From assembly GCA_949752745.1 (NCBI GenBank), contig OX457026.1, positions 32,008,911-32,072,910 on the forward strand: a stretch of 64,000 nucleotides of DNA, written 5' to 3'. The notes below the pieces were generated by a model, which did not search any database, had not been told where the DNA came from, and worked only from the letters and a program-made list of their open reading frames with translations. This stretch comes from Protula sp. h YS-2021 (lineage: Eukaryota > Annelida > Polychaeta > Sabellida > Serpulidae). Of this stretch, positions 61,843 to 64,000 are shown in pieces. The translations under genes and the position numbers were made by a program. Numbering within the stretch: position 1 is the stretch's first letter; every line of letters starts with the position of its first letter.

Positions 61843-63268
61843 TGTTGGGATTGGGCCGATACCTGCTAATATCCAGCATTGATATCTGTCTGTGTATACG
61901 TAGGCACACGTGTATTCGAAGAAATAGCTTCAGGAATTAAAAAAAATCGAATTCTGAATTGAAAACATTTTTCCAAGTGTTAAGGCTTCCATAACGGCTT
62001 CTATAAACTTCTTTTAACTTATTATATGTTTCAAAATAAAAGTTTTCCTGAGATAACTTTATAGCATTTAAAATGCAACAACACCTGGGCCACGTCGCGT
62101 CGGAGTGTCTGTATAACCTTTTCCCTAGTCCTTATGAACTTTCTCCCGTCCCAGTATCAGTCACAGGTGTAATGTTTCATATGTGCTGGGATAGCCTTTG
62201 AAGGTCTTGAACGCTCTTGATGTTGTTGGTTTTGGAAATGACTCGTCTAGTAAATTTAAATCCTGAAACTCGTTGTTATGGACGTTAAAGAAATGCTAAC
62301 TCTGTTTATGAGGAAAAAAAACACGTGTTTGCCACATGCTCAAATCTGATAATCAGCCCCATTATCTACACAGTTAACTGTACACCACATCGCGGGTTAA
62401 TTTAGTTAAATCGTCCAAGTTGTTCTTTTTTTAAATATTACTTTAAAGTAAAAGTAAATTTTTTTGCTTCTAGGAGCACAGTTAACTGCACAATTAACTT
62501 TTGTCAATACCAAGATAGGCGGGTAATGATAATATGACTAGCATACACTGTTAACATGTTATCACATATATGAATGATAGTTTAGCAATCGAGTGCTTTG
62601 AGTATATTAATTCAAAATATACTTTTAATTTCAGTAAAATGCTACATTGCAAACATGAAAGTTCTCAATAAAAACATCGAAATTGATCGAGCAAGTTATT
62701 ACACGAATCCAACAGCGATTTCATGAAATCCCTAAGTTCACAGATTCCCTGTAACACATATACTGTTATCCAGTCGGCAGTCAGGCAGCCCTCTGCTTGG
62801 GTAACTTATCTTCTAATGTTCCCATAGATAAAGCCCTAAGCTACCTTTGGGATGAGACAGTGGATCATGAAAACATTTCAGGATGTCGCTGTCAAAGTAA
62901 TCATAATGCGATCAGCGTCTCGACCGGAACGTCTTTGATGAGTCGCCGAAGAACAGTCAAATGTCATGATATTTACGCCTGAGAATGGCATTGTATTTGC
63001 ACCTTCCTCACGCCGTATACATACAAAAAAATGCTTACTTCTCGCATTTCTGCAAATATGAGAGATACCGCCTTGCATGTCTTAGTATAGCTGTCAGTTT
63101 TTGTTTTATTTGGCAGATGTGTTGTTTTGGGGGTTGACAAGGCCTGTTTCCGGGCTGATTATAGTGCTCGAGTGAGCTCCTCTCTTCGCTCGATTTCGGT
63201 CTGTCCATCGACGATAAGTTAAGACGTGCATTTCCTTCGTTATAAATACCGATTTGTCCGAAAGTCTA

Positions 63269-63270
<2 letters not shown>

Positions 63271-63321
<51 letters not shown>
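63271..63321. repeat. (GT)n microsatellite
   Basis: About 25 GT dinucleotides. The Cys-Val and Thr-His repeat frames over it are artefacts. Confidence 0.97.
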
Positions 63322-63322
<1 letters not shown>

Positions 63323-64000
63323 ACGCGTGTTGGAGTAACTGTTTTAAAGTGCTACTCCTTCAAATATTGTCCGTTTGCTTGGAAAGTTGGAACGAACTGA
63401 TAATGTTTCGTAGTTAATCTTCTACCAGGTTTGTTCACATTTGGCAATGGACTAAAGTGGCCAAAATGTGACAGAAAAAAAAGAACAAAAACAAACAAAC
63501 AAAAGCAAACAAAAAGAACAAAACAAATAAACCAAGCAAACAAACAAACAAACAAGCAATAAACTCAAAAAATTATCATTTTACGTTAATTTGGGCTTAA
63601 CACCTTTAAAATGCTATTCCACCTGTGATTTTTTCGGATTTCTTTCAAATTTGACACAAATGTTTCCCAGGTCGTCTTCGATCCAGCTTGTTCTGTCGAT
63701 GACGCCAAAACTGGCCAAAATTTTGCTAAGAATATGGCAATTTTGCTTTCAGTGGGTATTCCTGTTGGATTCTTGTTAAGGTCTGTTCAGTTTTTTTCAT
63801 CTTACAAATATTTCATTGTAACTCTAGTTAAAATGTTTTTTGTGAGTATGAGTGCTTAATGTAAATAAAGTGTCCATTTTTCGACCGCCTTTGTGTTTGG
63901 TTGACCGGGTCTGATTATGTTGAATGCGCTACGTCATCGAAGCGTCACCTCATTTCTCTGATCATTCGTTAAATGCAATAGTTAGTGATGGACGATATAT

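Overview
This is eukaryotic, AT-rich, intron-containing and repeat-dense animal DNA. Nothing in it looks prokaryotic. The only convincing host gene is a complete mitochondrial creatine kinase (mtCK) on the minus strand (10537-18598; 9 coding exons, 423 codons). I reconstructed every coding exon with GT/AG splice sites and an unbroken frame. Creatine kinases occur in sponges, cnidarians, annelids, brachiopods, echinoderms, hemichordates and chordates, and are generally replaced by arginine kinase in arthropods and molluscs. With the transposon repertoire seen here, a marine invertebrate is most likely. I cannot name the species.

Layout. 1-4000: intergenic DNA with the C-terminal relic of a LINE ORF2 (about 1541-2290). 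4030-6577: a large 51-bp minisatellite, open on the minus strand in two frames. 6578-10536: sparse non-coding DNA. 10537-18598: mtCK, whose introns hold a Ulp1-protease-bearing inverted-repeat transposon, a C-rich minisatellite, two hAT-like MITEs, a probable SINE and a 165-bp tandem repeat. 18599-31351: mostly non-coding, with a foldback MITE (20709-21188), a decayed LINE reverse transcriptase (22440-24260), a long (TA)n tract and an old satellite-bearing Helitron-like element (27186-28302). 31352-36895: a degraded Polinton/Maverick-like element with long inverted termini and a broken integrase. 36896-42170: non-coding, with foldback repeats and poly-G tracts. 42178-47052: a DIRS-like retroelement remnant with inverted termini and a broken gag-like gene on the minus strand. 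48296-61347: a nest of non-autonomous Helitron/Helentron-like elements (HINE-like), three of them intact-looking and filled with a 139-bp satellite. 61348-64000: microsatellites and non-coding DNA.

The most striking system is the Helitron-like satellite carrier. Each copy has the same two ends: a hairpin followed by TCGGTCTAG on the minus-strand 3' side, and TTCCCACTTGC with its own hairpin on the 5' side. Between them lie up to about 26 copies of a 139-bp unit, each with two divergent TCAAGGTCA motifs, which match the monomeric nuclear-receptor site of the NR5A/ERR type. Two copies plus their spacer form an almost exact 4,878-bp tandem duplication. Most short ORFs in the window are chance readings of repeats and are not annotated as genes.
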